DNA of 64,000 nucleotides from Microlunatus soli (GCF_900105385.1 NZ_LT629772.1:6138001-6202000), one strand, 5' to 3'. Shown: positions 39,211 to 48,298, counted from the stretch's first letter. A program made the numbers and translations. The notes: generated from the letters alone by a model not told the origin.

Positions 39211-39819
39211 TCAACTGACGGCCGGTCGCCACATCGGCCAGACCGGGGGACCGTCCTCGAGGTGGACCGGCGCGGCCAGATCGGCGAAGCCGTGCCGCAG
39301 ATAGAGCGTCCGGCTGCCCGGTGAACTGGCTTCGAGATAGACGCCGCGTCGAGCTGTGTCCGCCCGTCTCAGGCCCTCCTTCAGCAGCGCCGTACCGACG
39401 CCTGCACCGCGGCATTGTGGGAGCACGCCGATCGCGAACAGGTAGTCGTAGGTCTCGACCGCGGGTCGGGAGCTCGCCAGCGCCGTGCCGAGTGCACGAA
39501 GTCGCTGGCCGTTCGCGCCGAATGGTGCCGCGGCCCCGCCGGATGCGGTCTCGTCCGGTGGATCCTCCTCGGCGTGTGGCTGGCACGGCTGCACGGTGAT
39601 CCAGATGGCTGCCGCCGAGGAGTCGATGGTGCGTCGGGTCGCCCAGGGATGCGCCAGCATCGTCGAGAAGAAGGTCGGCAGATATCGTCGACGGTCCTCG
39701 GCGTCAGGGAAGATCCACCTGCTGATCGGATCGTCGTCGAAGGCTTCGGCCAGGATGTCCAGCAGCAACGATTCCCGGACATCGGACGTTGCCGCTGCGT
39801 ACGGTGTTTCGGTGATCAT
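39211..39819 (-). CDS. GNAT family N-acetyltransferase
   Basis: This is a 202-residue GNAT-fold protein. The acetyl-CoA-binding motif is visible as VLPQCRGAGVGTALLKEGL, preceded by YDYLFAIG and followed by GVYLEASSPGSRTLYLRHGF, all in normal order. It transfers an acetyl group from acetyl-CoA to an amine; the substrate is not evident. The middle loop (HAEEDPPDETASGGAAAPFG) is longer than usual. It lies upstream of the alpha/beta hydrolase in the same direction. Confidence 0.88.
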   Translation of the reverse strand: MITETPYAAATSDVRESLLLDILAEAFDDDPISRWIFPDAEDRRRYLPTFFSTMLAHPWATRRTIDSSAAAIWITVQPCQPHAEEDPPDETASGGAAAPFGANGQRLRALGTALASSRPAVETYDYLFAIGVLPQCRGAGVGTALLKEGLRRADTARRGVYLEASSPGSRTLYLRHGFADLAAPVHLEDGPPVWPMWRPAVS

Positions 39820-39943
39820 GAAACGAGACTAGGGAGCGCCGGTTTTCTTCAACAGCGAAAGCAGTGACGCGGCCGAGGAAGTGAGCTAGTCAGGTGACTC
39901 GTCCTCTAGTACGGTTGCCGGGACGGCGATCGATGGGAGGCCG

Positions 39944-40876
39944 ATGGCAGACCGATCCGCGCAGCATGACCGATCCCAGGTCGCACCGTATCGGCGCATC
40001 GTCGCCGAACTCCGCGGCAGGATCCTCAGTGGAGACCTCAAGCCGGGTGATCGACTGCCGTCGATCCGGCAGATCGCCCAGCGATGGGGAGTTGCGGCCG
40101 CGACGGCGACCAGGGTGACGGGAGCCCTCCGGGACGAGGGCCTGGTGCTGACCGCGGTCGGCTCCGGCACGACCGTCGCGCCCGCAGCGGCGGACCAGCC
40201 CAAGGCTGCTCCGCGGGGCACCGTGACCCGGGCCGCGATCCTGCAGAACGCCATGATCATTGCCGATCAGGAAGGCCTGCAGGCGGTGTCGATGCGACGC
40301 CTGGCCGCGCAGCTGGGGGTCGGACCGATGTCGCTCTACCGGCACCTGAGTGGCAAGGAGGAGCTCGTCGCACAATTGGCCGACGACGTGTTCGGGTCCG
40401 AGCCGTTGCCCGCGCACAGTCGGAACGGATGGCGGTCCGACCTGGAACGGATCTGCCGCGTCCAATGGGGCCTCTGCCGCCGGCATCCCTGGTTGCCGAG
40501 AGCGATCTCCTTCACCCGTCCGCTGATGACGCCGAACGTGATGGCGCACACCGAATGGACTCTGGCCACCCTTGAAGGTCTCGGCCTGTCGGCTACCGAC
40601 CAAGTGCGGGAATCGCTGGTGCTGCCGGCACTGGTGCTCGACCTGGCTGCGCAACAGACGGATGATCTTGACGCCGAGTTGGAGACCGGGCTGACCCGCG
40701 ACCATTGGCGGACTGCCAACCGGGAACAGATCTCAGCACTGCTCGGCGGCGGTCGGTTTCCGTTCCTGGCAAGGATCTCCGACGGGCTCGCGGCTGACCT
40801 CGACGGTTTGTTCGAGTACGCGCTGGCCCGGCACCTCGATGGATTGGCCGTGTTGATCGGCGATGAGCCAGGCTGA
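39944..40876 (+). CDS. GntR-TetR fusion transcriptional regulator
   Basis: This 310-residue regulator carries two DNA-binding modules. Residues 14-80 form a GntR winged helix (YRRIVAELRGRILSGDLKPG, LPSIRQIAQRWGVAAATATR). Residues 95-143 form a TetR helix-turn-helix (LQAVSMRRLAAQLGVGPMSLYRHLSGKEEL), followed by a TetR C-terminal ligand-binding domain. Such GntR-TetR fusions occur in actinobacteria; how the two heads share DNA is unknown. The membrane protein and GNAT gene around it are possible targets. Confidence 0.85.
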   Translation: MADRSAQHDRSQVAPYRRIVAELRGRILSGDLKPGDRLPSIRQIAQRWGVAAATATRVTGALRDEGLVLTAVGSGTTVAPAAADQPKAAPRGTVTRAAILQNAMIIADQEGLQAVSMRRLAAQLGVGPMSLYRHLSGKEELVAQLADDVFGSEPLPAHSRNGWRSDLERICRVQWGLCRRHPWLPRAISFTRPLMTPNVMAHTEWTLATLEGLGLSATDQVRESLVLPALVLDLAAQQTDDLDAELETGLTRDHWRTANREQISALLGGGRFPFLARISDGLAADLDGLFEYALARHLDGLAVLIGDEPG

Positions 40877-40897
40877 GCTCGGCACTGAGTTTCAGCG

Positions 40898-41962
40898 TCA
40901 GTCGGAGGTGCGCCGGGCGACCTTGCGGGCGAGGGCGGCGAGCAGGACGACGGTGAGGATGATCAGTATCGGCCCGGTGGTGACGGCGAGCACCAGGCGC
41001 AAGGTGCCGCCGGGATGGACCAGCACTGTCAACACGACGTACGCCGTGTGCGCGACCAGTGCGCCACCGACCAACCAGATCCGATGCAGATCCGACATCG
41101 ACGGCACCCAGCGAGCGATCATGATCCCGGTTCCGATCGCCACTGCGGCGGCGAATGCCATCGGCAGCCAGACGATGCCACCGGTGCCCCACGCGGGTCC
41201 GGTCGGTGGACTCTCCATCGGCATCAGCAGGCTGAGGAAGACCAGTGTCGCCAGGCCGGCGACCAGACCGGTGACCGGGGCGGGCGGCACTCGGGTGGGC
41301 AGCCGACCGGCGAACGGCGACCAGTCGGCGCCGATCCGCTGCGGAATGATCTTCAGAGCGAGGTAGCACAGCGCAGCCATCACGATCAGCAGACCGAACA
41401 GGAACGGGAGCGGGGCGAAGTAGCCGGGGTCGGTGGTTGTGGTGAATCCGATCTTGAGCAGCACGACCCCGACGGCGGTGGTGATCGCGATGCCGATCAT
41501 GCCTCGTCGCCGCAGATAGCTGGTGGTCCGCAATTCGGGAAAGATCAGATTGGTGAGGACGATCGGAATCAGCACGCTGAAGACGGTGTGGTAGCCGGCC
41601 TGGGACTCCCAGTAGGTGGTATTGAAGCCGAGCACCCGAGGACCCCACGCAGCGGCGTTGTACAGGTGCGGGCTGGTCAACGCCTGCAGGCCGAGGCCGT
41701 CCTCGGCCAGTTCGTACACCAGGCCCAACACGATCAAGGTCGGCCAACCGCCGCCGACCCGGACCGTCGCCTCCCGGACCAACAGCACGCCAGCACCGTA
41801 GAGCGGGATCAACAAGGGAAACGCGAGCCACATGATCGGCATTCCGACGGCAGAGAACATCAGCTCCGCGCTGATCGGGGCGAGCAGCAGCAGAGCCCAT
41901 GCGGCACGACCGGTCCGCGGTCGGGTCGGGCGCGTCGTTGGCGGTCCACCGATGGTGTTCAT
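40898..41962 (-). CDS. Polytopic membrane protein of unknown function
   Basis: This 354-residue protein is almost entirely membrane, with about nine to ten hydrophobic helices. Notable segments are WALLLLAPISAELMFSAVGMP, LGLVYELAEDGLGLQAL, GFNTTYWESQAGYHTVFSV and FFGLL-type stretches. I cannot assign a transporter family. I used ATG 41962; the longer open frame to 42166 lies in a region with no coding support. Convergent with the GntR-TetR gene, whose product may or may not control it. Confidence 0.7.
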   Translation of the reverse strand: MNTIGGPPTTRPTRPRTGRAAWALLLLAPISAELMFSAVGMPIMWLAFPLLIPLYGAGVLLVREATVRVGGGWPTLIVLGLVYELAEDGLGLQALTSPHLYNAAAWGPRVLGFNTTYWESQAGYHTVFSVLIPIVLTNLIFPELRTTSYLRRRGMIGIAITTAVGVVLLKIGFTTTTDPGYFAPLPFLFGLLIVMAALCYLALKIIPQRIGADWSPFAGRLPTRVPPAPVTGLVAGLATLVFLSLLMPMESPPTGPAWGTGGIVWLPMAFAAAVAIGTGIMIARWVPSMSDLHRIWLVGGALVAHTAYVVLTVLVHPGGTLRLVLAVTTGPILIILTVVLLAALARKVARRTSD

Positions 41963-42081
41963 GGTGCAGACGCTACGGGGCGGCGAGGCCGGGATGCGAT
42001 GATCATCGGCCGTGCTCGGTCGATGTGCACTAGACCGCCTGGCCGGTGCCCTAGTGTGGTCGACGATCGGCCGATGTCGGA

Positions 42082-44607
42082 TCACTCGCGCCGAACGTCG
42101 TCGGGTGATTTGTCCGGCCGCCAGCCTCGCCAGACGGGGTGGCGGAGCCGGTGATCGTCGGTCCATTCGCCGTAACTGACCTCACCGACCAATATCGGCT
42201 CGACCCAGTGTGCATCGCGGGCGTCGATCGCCGGTACGTCGTCCAGCGGGCAGTCCTGCCGTGCCATCTCGGCGAACTGACCGGTGATCCGCTCGAGTTC
42301 GGCGTCGGCAAATCCGGAGCCGACCCGCCCGACGTAGCGGAGCCGGCCGCCCTCGGGGACTCCGATCAACAACGACCCGACGGTGTCGGCGCGTCGGCCG
42401 TTCCCGGTCCGCCAGCCGCCGATCACCACCTCCTGGGTGTGGAAGTACTTGATCTTGAGCCAGGTACGTCCTCGGCTGCCGGCTTGATAGGTGGAGTTCC
42501 GTCGCTTGGCGACGACGCCCTCCATTCCCAGCGCCTGAGCGGCAGTGGTTGCCGATTCGAGATCTCCGTCGAAACTGGGTGGTAGCTGGATCCGTCCGCC
42601 GGTGATCAACTTCTCCAACTCGGCCCGGCGCTGTTCGTAGCTGCGCTTGATCAGGGACTTCCCGTTCAGTCGCATCACATCGAAGATCACCAACTGCACC
42701 GGTGTCGTCCGGCGGGCGGCCCGGACGTCGGCGGGATTGCTGAGGTTGATCCGGTTCTGCAGCCGGCCGAAGCTCGGTCGGCCCTGATCGTCCAGCGCCA
42801 CGATCTCTCCGTCCAACACGGCGTCCTGGACGTCGAGCTGCCGGAGTGCGTCGACGATCTCGGGATAGCTGGTCGAGGTGTCCAGGCCGCGCCGGCTGAG
42901 GATCTTGGCCTGACCGCCGGCGATATAGCAGACCGCCCGGACGCCGTCCCACTTCATCTCGAAGGCCCAGTCCTCGGGATTGCTGAACTCCGCCGACGTT
43001 GCCGTGGTGGCGAGCATCGGTTTGATCTCGGGTGGGAAGTCGGGTCGGGGTCCTTCGACAGGCTCAGGACCCTCGGAGGGTTGGGCTTCGGCGGCAGTGC
43101 CGGCGCCATCGTGATCGGACTGCCAGACCAGGTCGGTGTCGCGTTCGGCCCGCTCGTGCAGGGCCCTCAGCTCGGCCTCGGTCGCCGGCTTCGGCTCGGT
43201 GGGGCTGCCGGACATCAGATGCATCAGCCAGTGGTTCTCCGGCTGTCCACCGCGGCCGCCGGTGTGGATCAGTGCGACCTTGCAGCCGGTGCCGACCCCA
43301 CCGTCCTTGGTGCCGTTCAAGATCGCGATCACCTCCCGACCGTCCCGCCACTTCTCCAACTCAAACGTGCCGTGATCGAAGATGAACACCTCACCACCGC
43401 CGTACTGGGCGTGCGGGATAATGCCCTCGAAGCTGCCGTACTCGATCGGATGATCTTCGGTCTGGACCGCGAGGTGATTCGTGCGAGTGGTGGTCGGTAC
43501 GCCCTTCGGCACCGCCCAGCTGACCAACACGCCGTCGTGTTCGAGGCGGAAGTCGTAATGCAGCCGGCGGGCGTGATGCTCCTGGATCACGAAGGTCGGC
43601 GCGCCGTCCCGCGGTGTCGGCGCGGCGGCGGGCACCGGTTCAGGAGTGCGGTCCGGATCCCGCATGCTGCGGTACTTCGTCAGTCGGTCCGGGGCGGCCG
43701 AGGAGGCTCCTTGCGGCGCCAACGGAGCCAGGAGATCGCCGAGATCGGCTGCCCGGGCGAGCATCTCCTCATAATCCAGATGCGCCAGGTCCTCGTCCAG
43801 TTCGTCCCAGGTCCGCGGCGCGGCGACGGTCGGCCTGCTCCTGCCCCGCAACGAGTACGGCGAGATCGTCGTCTTGTTGCCGTTGTTCTGACTCCAGTCG
43901 ATGAAGACCTTGCCCTTGCGCTGGGCCTTGGCCATCTCCGAGACGACCAGGTCGGGGTGCAGTTGCTGCAACGACCGGGCCAGTTCCTTGGCGATCATGG
44001 ATGCGTCGGCTGAGGTGTGGCTGCCGTCCAGCTGGGCGTACAGGTGGATGCCCTTGCTGCCACTGGTGACCGGGAAGAGCTCCAGCCCGATCGCGGCCAT
44101 CGCCTCCCGGGCCCAGTGCGCGACCTGGGCGCATTCGGGCAGTCCGACCCCCGGCCCGGGATCAAGATCGAGAACGAGCCGGTCCGGATTCTGCGGGGTG
44201 CCGTCGTCGGCGAATCGCCATTGCGGGACGTGGATCTCCAGCGACGCCAACTGCGCCAACCAGGCCAGGGTGCTGAGGTCCTCGACCACCGGATAGTCGT
44301 TGGTGCGATCGTGATGACTGATCGGGAATCGGCGGACCCACTCCGGCGTGGACCGGGGATCGAGGTTCTTCTGGAAGAACACCTGCCCGGGCTCGGCGTC
44401 GGTCCCGACTCCGTGCACCCAACGTTTGCGGGTCACCGGACGACCCCGCAGATGCGGGACCATCAGGGGCGCGATCTCGGTGTAGTAGGCGATCACGTCG
44501 CCCTTGGTGGTCCCGGTCTGCGGGTAGAGGACCTTGTCCAGGTTGCTGATCTTCAGCAGCCGACCGTCGACCGAGACGGTCTGGGACTGTTCGGCCTCGG
44601 CTGCCAT
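42082..44607 (-). CDS. ligD: Multifunctional ATP-dependent DNA ligase LigD
   Basis: LigD fills and seals ends in bacterial non-homologous end joining. The 841-residue protein has the actinobacterial order: an N-terminal primase-type polymerase (LDKVLYPQTGTTKGDVIAYY), a middle 3'-phosphoesterase (FVIQEHHARRLHYDFRLEH) and a C-terminal ligase with Lys552 in FEMKWDGVRAV as the AMP-bound residue. In the linker before the ligase, residues about 511-519 come from a REP-like repeat (EGPEPVEGP). No ku gene is in the window; it would be needed for end joining and may lie elsewhere. Confidence 0.95.
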   Translation of the reverse strand: MAAEAEQSQTVSVDGRLLKISNLDKVLYPQTGTTKGDVIAYYTEIAPLMVPHLRGRPVTRKRWVHGVGTDAEPGQVFFQKNLDPRSTPEWVRRFPISHHDRTNDYPVVEDLSTLAWLAQLASLEIHVPQWRFADDGTPQNPDRLVLDLDPGPGVGLPECAQVAHWAREAMAAIGLELFPVTSGSKGIHLYAQLDGSHTSADASMIAKELARSLQQLHPDLVVSEMAKAQRKGKVFIDWSQNNGNKTTISPYSLRGRSRPTVAAPRTWDELDEDLAHLDYEEMLARAADLGDLLAPLAPQGASSAAPDRLTKYRSMRDPDRTPEPVPAAAPTPRDGAPTFVIQEHHARRLHYDFRLEHDGVLVSWAVPKGVPTTTRTNHLAVQTEDHPIEYGSFEGIIPHAQYGGGEVFIFDHGTFELEKWRDGREVIAILNGTKDGGVGTGCKVALIHTGGRGGQPENHWLMHLMSGSPTEPKPATEAELRALHERAERDTDLVWQSDHDGAGTAAEAQPSEGPEPVEGPRPDFPPEIKPMLATTATSAEFSNPEDWAFEMKWDGVRAVCYIAGGQAKILSRRGLDTSTSYPEIVDALRQLDVQDAVLDGEIVALDDQGRPSFGRLQNRINLSNPADVRAARRTTPVQLVIFDVMRLNGKSLIKRSYEQRRAELEKLITGGRIQLPPSFDGDLESATTAAQALGMEGVVAKRRNSTYQAGSRGRTWLKIKYFHTQEVVIGGWRTGNGRRADTVGSLLIGVPEGGRLRYVGRVGSGFADAELERITGQFAEMARQDCPLDDVPAIDARDAHWVEPILVGEVSYGEWTDDHRLRHPVWRGWRPDKSPDDVRRE
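43052..43076 (-). repeat. Dispersed REP-like repeat copy inside ligD
   Basis: On the + strand the core reads CCTTCGACAGGCTCAGGACC. On the coding strand it is translated in frame in the linker between the phosphoesterase and ligase domains as EGPEPVEGP, the same peptide that a different copy adds to TrpA. Confidence 0.8.
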
Positions 44608-44623
44608 GGGTTGATCTTACGGT

Positions 44624-44644
44624 CCTTCGCCAGGCTCAGGACCC
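44624..44644 (-). repeat. Dispersed REP-like repeat copy upstream of ligD
   Basis: CCTTCGCCAGGCTCAGGACC lies in the 49-base gap between ligD and the endonuclease I gene, about 17 bases upstream of the ligD ATG. It carries one change (CGCC for CGAC) from the common form. Confidence 0.65.
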
Positions 44645-44656
44645 GGGGTGGTTGGC

Positions 44657-45451
44657 TCAGGAGCCGTAGATCGCGTCGGCGTATTCGGGGTGATCGATGA
44701 ACGGGTTGCGGTTGTGCTGCCAGTTGTCGTAGATCACGTCGTTGCGGGTCTGTTCGAAGCTGCTCGGCGGGTCGAGTTCGTTCCACTGCAGCAGCACCGA
44801 GATCCGGCCGATGTTGGGGGCGGAACCGTTGTCGACCTGATCATTGACCTCGAGATCGGGATAGGAGTCGTCGCCGGCGTAGCGGACATCCATGTAGAGG
44901 ATCATCCGGGCGACATCGCCCTTCCACTCGTCCGACGGCTCGTAGGAGTCTTCGTCGGTGAAGTTGTCCGGTGCACCGTCGACCGCCGAGCCGCCGTCGT
45001 CGAAGTCCTTGTTGCTGCGCACCGAATTGACACCGACGTCGGCCGGCCGCAGATGGTGCACATCGGTGCCCGGTCCGGTGGCGGTGCCGAAGTCGCCGTG
45101 CGACTTGGCCCAGACGTGCTCCCGGTTCCAGTCGCCTTGATCGCCACCGTGCTCGGACTTCGGGATCGACGTTCCGGAATAGATCTCGATCACGTTGTTG
45201 CTGTTGGCCGGGTCCTGATCGGTTTCCTGCAGTGCATCCCAGACCTCGTCGTAGGAGATCTGGGTGTGGTCGTCGATGATGTCGTGCAGCGCTGACTTCA
45301 GTGCGGTGCCGGTCAGCCCGTCGGCCGGATCGTAGTAGCCGGCCGGGATGTCGGCGGCGGCCCGGCTCGGTGCCTGCAGGCCGATCAGCGCCAGGGCGAG
45401 CGCGAACAATGCCGCGATCATCCGGGTACGCGGTCTGGTCGGGGTCGTCAT
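44657..45451 (-). CDS. Secreted endonuclease I family nuclease
   Basis: This is a 264-residue secreted nuclease of the endonuclease I/EndA type. The signal peptide is clear (TRMIAALFALALALIGLQAPSRAAA). The family active-site motif is REHVWAKSHGDFG, followed by DVHHLRPADVGVNSVRSNKDF and GDVARMILYMDVRYAG. The enzyme should cut DNA outside the cell. I used ATG 45451, preceded by CAGGAGACCACAG; the frame extends to 45481 without need. The gene follows the YbaK gene in the same direction across a 148-base gap. Confidence 0.9.
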   Translation of the reverse strand: MTTPTRPRTRMIAALFALALALIGLQAPSRAAADIPAGYYDPADGLTGTALKSALHDIIDDHTQISYDEVWDALQETDQDPANSNNVIEIYSGTSIPKSEHGGDQGDWNREHVWAKSHGDFGTATGPGTDVHHLRPADVGVNSVRSNKDFDDGGSAVDGAPDNFTDEDSYEPSDEWKGDVARMILYMDVRYAGDDSYPDLEVNDQVDNGSAPNIGRISVLLQWNELDPPSSFEQTRNDVIYDNWQHNRNPFIDHPEYADAIYGS

Positions 45452-45599
45452 CTGTGGTCTCCTGACAGTCGTCGTGATCACTGGCCCGGTCAGCCGACGA
45501 CCGAGCGCTCCGACGCGATCGACCCCAAACCCGCCGGAGCCACAGAAGTTAGCGGGAAATGCGGACGATGTGAAGAGAATGTGGGTGAACGACCGGTGA

Positions 45600-46094
45600 T
45601 CAACCGGCGATCTTAGCGAGTTTCGCGTCGGTGACGGCGATCAGATCCGCGGCTGCGAGCTCGACCTGGAGGCCCCGTCGCCCGGCACTGACGTACATCG
45701 TCGCGAAGTCCTGCGCACTGGTGTCGACCACGGTCGTCAACCGGGTCCGCTGCCCGATCGGGGAGATGCCGCCGACGACGTAGCCGCTGCTCCGCGCGGC
45801 CTGCTGGGGGTCGGCCATCGTCGCCTTCTTCGCGCCGAACGCCTGCGCCAGTGCCTTCAGGTCCAGCCGGCCGGCGACCGGTACCACGGCGACGACCAGG
45901 CGCCCGGCGACGTCGGCGACCAGGGTCTTGAAGATCCGCCGCGGATCGACCCCCAGCTGTTCGGCGGCCTCGGCGCCGAACGACTCCGCGTCGGCATGAT
46001 GATCGTAGGGGTGCAGCGTGAAGCCGATCCCGGCCCTGGTCAGGGCGACGGTTGCCGGCGTACCTCCGGCGTCCGGCTGCTTCTTCCTGCTCAC
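45600..46094 (-). CDS. ybaK: Cys-tRNA(Pro)/aminoacyl-tRNA deacylase, YbaK/EbsC type
   Basis: This 164-residue protein has the YbaK fold. It hydrolyses misacylated Cys-tRNA(Pro) or related tRNAs and so guards translation. The family pattern is visible: GIGFTLHPYDHH, a catalytic Lys in RRIFKTLV, and RSSGYVVGGISPIGQR with the Gly-Gly binding loop. It overlaps the end of the ArsR-rhodanese gene by four bases, so it is translated from the same message. A role in handling sulfur stress would fit its neighbour; that is inference. Confidence 0.9.
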   Translation of the reverse strand: MSRKKQPDAGGTPATVALTRAGIGFTLHPYDHHADAESFGAEAAEQLGVDPRRIFKTLVADVAGRLVVAVVPVAGRLDLKALAQAFGAKKATMADPQQAARSSGYVVGGISPIGQRTRLTTVVDTSAQDFATMYVSAGRRGLQVELAAADLIAVTDAKLAKIAG

Positions 46095-46813
46095 CGGGAC
46101 AGCTCGCCGCCGGATCGGACCCAGCGAGCCAGACCGCCGTCGATCCGGTGCGCATCCCGCCCGGCGGCCAGCAGCCGGCGGACGGCCCGTGCGGAGGCGA
46201 AGCAGTACGGGCCCTCGCAGTAGGCGACCACGTCGGCGTCCTCGGGCAACTCGTCGATGTGCGAGCGGAGATCCTCCAACGGCATCGAGATCGCGCCGGG
46301 CAGGTGTCCGCGTGCGTATTCCTCGGCGGGGCGGACGTCGACAACGATCGTGTCACCGGACGCGATCCGGGTCCGGAACTCCTCGACGCTCAGCCGTTCC
46401 ATGCCACCGGGCAACTCGCGCATCCGGCCGAGCTCGACCTGGAGATCAGCGAGCGTCTGTTCGGCGAAGGTCTCGAACTGGTCGACGAAGGTCGACACTG
46501 CCGGTGACGCGAGCCGGTAGTAGATCCGTACGCCGTCCCGGCGGGTGCTGACCAGCTGTGCCGCGCGCAACTGCTGCAGCTGGGCCGAGGTGTTCTTCAT
46601 CGGGATCCGGGCGGCGTCGGCGATCTCCTCGACGGTGTGTTCGCCCTGCTCCAACAGATCGAGGATCCGGATCCGTCCCGGATTGGACAGCGCCTTGCCC
46701 AGACGGCTCAGCTGCTCATAGACCGCGTCGTCGACATAGCCGGTCTCGCCATCGGCAGCGGACGGTTGTTGATCATCCGACGATGTCCGATCGGAGGTCC
46801 GACTCGAGGTCAT
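46091..46813 (-). CDS. ArsR family regulator fused to a rhodanese domain
   Basis: This is a 240-residue regulator. The N-terminal ArsR winged helix (YEQLSRLGKALSNPGRIRILDLLE, then NTSAQLQQLRAAQLVSTRRDGVRIYYRL) is followed by a rhodanese domain (DTIVVDVRPAEEYARGHLPGA) with two cysteines, Cys199 and Cys204, in the active-site loop YCEGPYC. This fusion appears in several bacteria and is thought to sense sulfur or metal species. AAGGGAG precedes ATG 46813. Its start lies inside the MFS gene, and its stop overlaps ybaK. Confidence 0.9.
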   Translation of the reverse strand: MTSSRTSDRTSSDDQQPSAADGETGYVDDAVYEQLSRLGKALSNPGRIRILDLLEQGEHTVEEIADAARIPMKNTSAQLQQLRAAQLVSTRRDGVRIYYRLASPAVSTFVDQFETFAEQTLADLQVELGRMRELPGGMERLSVEEFRTRIASGDTIVVDVRPAEEYARGHLPGAISMPLEDLRSHIDELPEDADVVAYCEGPYCFASARAVRRLLAAGRDAHRIDGGLARWVRSGGELSR

Positions 46814-48263
46814 CACTGCTCCCTTCGGTGATCAACTTCTTGGCGTTCGACCGTTCGGCGCCGATCGCCAGCACAGTCACGGCGACACCGACCAGGCACA
46901 GTGCAGCGTAGCCGCCGGACAGCAGTCGGGCCGAGCCCAGCACGCCGGGACCACCGATCTGCACCAGCAAGCCGGCCAGTGCCGAGCCGAACGCGTTGCT
47001 GATCAACTGTGTGGTGTTCACACCGGCCGAGGCCTTGCTGGCCTCGGCCGGGTCCGGCGTGATCCGCATCGCCGCCGGAACCCAGTGGGCGAAGGCCATC
47101 CCGATCCCGCTGCCGGCGACGAACAGCACGGCAAACCAGGCGACCACTCGCCCCGGACCGGGATCGGCGACCTGCAGCAGTCCGTAGATCGCCAGGCCGG
47201 CCCCGAGCAAGGCCGGTCCTGCGATCCGCTGCAGCCGGGCGCCGCGGACGCCGGTGATGCCGCTGGACAGGATCTGCGAGACGCTCCATCCCCAGGACAG
47301 GGAGGCGCCCAGCAAGCCGGCGAGCAGCGGCGAGAGTCCGCCGATCTGTTGGCCGAACAACGGCAGGAAGGTCTCCACTGTCGAACCGACCGCCAGCAGG
47401 GCGACGGCCAGGTAGATCCAGGTCAGTGCCGATCCGCGCCGGTAGGTGATCGCGGGCAGCACCGTGGTGGCGGCGCGACGCTCGCGCAGGATGAAGCCGA
47501 CCACGAAGAGCCCGGCGGCGATGATCAGCGCGATCGACAAGCCACGGCCGGAGACGACGGAGGCGACGCTGACCGCCGCGGCACCCAGGCTGAGCAGCGC
47601 CAGCGCGAGCACCGGCACCCGATCTGAGGCGGCTGTGCCGGACGATCCGCCGTCCGGGGCGCGGCGCGGTAGCGAGCGCCCGACCACGACCGCGACGCCG
47701 CCGGCGCTCGCGGCGAGCAGGACGAACGCCAGCCGCCATAGACCGAATTCGGCGAACAGACCCCCGATGATCGGCCCGACGACGTTGCCGAACCCCCACA
47801 TCGCCGACATCAGGCCGAGCGCGCGTTGCCACAGATGGTCGGGCAGTGCCTGTCGGACGACCGCGAAGCCGAGCCCGGCAAGCAGGCCGCCGCCGAGCCC
47901 CTGCAACACCCGGCCGCCGAGCAACACCGGCATCGTCGGTGCGATCGCCCCGACCACACTGCCGGCACCGAACAGCGCCAGTCCGATCCAGTATGCCTGG
48001 CGCGGCCCGCGGCGAGTGACGGTGCGGCTGACCAGCATCGAGGTGAACACCGAGGCGACCAAGAATGCCGTCATGGCCCAGGCGTACAGGCTGCGGCCGC
48101 CGATCTCGCCGACGGCGCTGGGCAGCAGGCTGGTGGTCAGATAGACGTTCACGGCGTAGAGCGCGACGCCGCCGCTCAACACCAGGGTGACCGACCGATG
48201 CTCGCGGCCCAACAACTCTTGCCAGGACCCCTTCGGCGGGGCGGCGTCTGCCTTAGATCTCAT
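46773..48263 (-). CDS. MFS transporter (DHA2-like, 12-14 helices)
   Basis: This is a 496-residue major facilitator. Many hydrophobic helices (about 13-14) are visible, and the helix 2-3 loop motif appears as LVSRTVTRRGPRQAYWIG. Its length and helix count fit drug:H+ antiporter family 2, though the substrate is unknown. It heads a three-gene run with the ArsR-rhodanese regulator (41-base overlap) and ybaK, so the regulator probably controls its expression. The start, at 48263, lies beside a palindromic A+T-rich patch. Confidence 0.87.
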   Translation of the reverse strand: MRSKADAAPPKGSWQELLGREHRSVTLVLSGGVALYAVNVYLTTSLLPSAVGEIGGRSLYAWAMTAFLVASVFTSMLVSRTVTRRGPRQAYWIGLALFGAGSVVGAIAPTMPVLLGGRVLQGLGGGLLAGLGFAVVRQALPDHLWQRALGLMSAMWGFGNVVGPIIGGLFAEFGLWRLAFVLLAASAGGVAVVVGRSLPRRAPDGGSSGTAASDRVPVLALALLSLGAAAVSVASVVSGRGLSIALIIAAGLFVVGFILRERRAATTVLPAITYRRGSALTWIYLAVALLAVGSTVETFLPLFGQQIGGLSPLLAGLLGASLSWGWSVSQILSSGITGVRGARLQRIAGPALLGAGLAIYGLLQVADPGPGRVVAWFAVLFVAGSGIGMAFAHWVPAAMRITPDPAEASKASAGVNTTQLISNAFGSALAGLLVQIGGPGVLGSARLLSGGYAALCLVGVAVTVLAIGAERSNAKKLITEGSSDDLESDLRSDIVG

Positions 48264-48298
48264 AATCCAAAGATTAATAGAATAGATTGAGTCTGGTC
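48262..48298. promoter_or_regulatory. A+T-rich divergent promoter/operator region
   Basis: The stretch just upstream of the transporter contains AATC-CAAA-GATT (48264-48275) as a short inverted repeat, and AATAGAATAGATT nearby, in otherwise G+C-rich DNA. It lies between the MFS operon and hisD and is a good place for the ArsR-type regulator encoded downstream to bind. The hisD promoter must also be here. Confidence 0.4.

Noticed and set aside
42082-44607. A complete non-homologous end-joining cassette
   Set aside because: LigD is present but no Ku gene lies in the window, so only the ligase can be claimed here.
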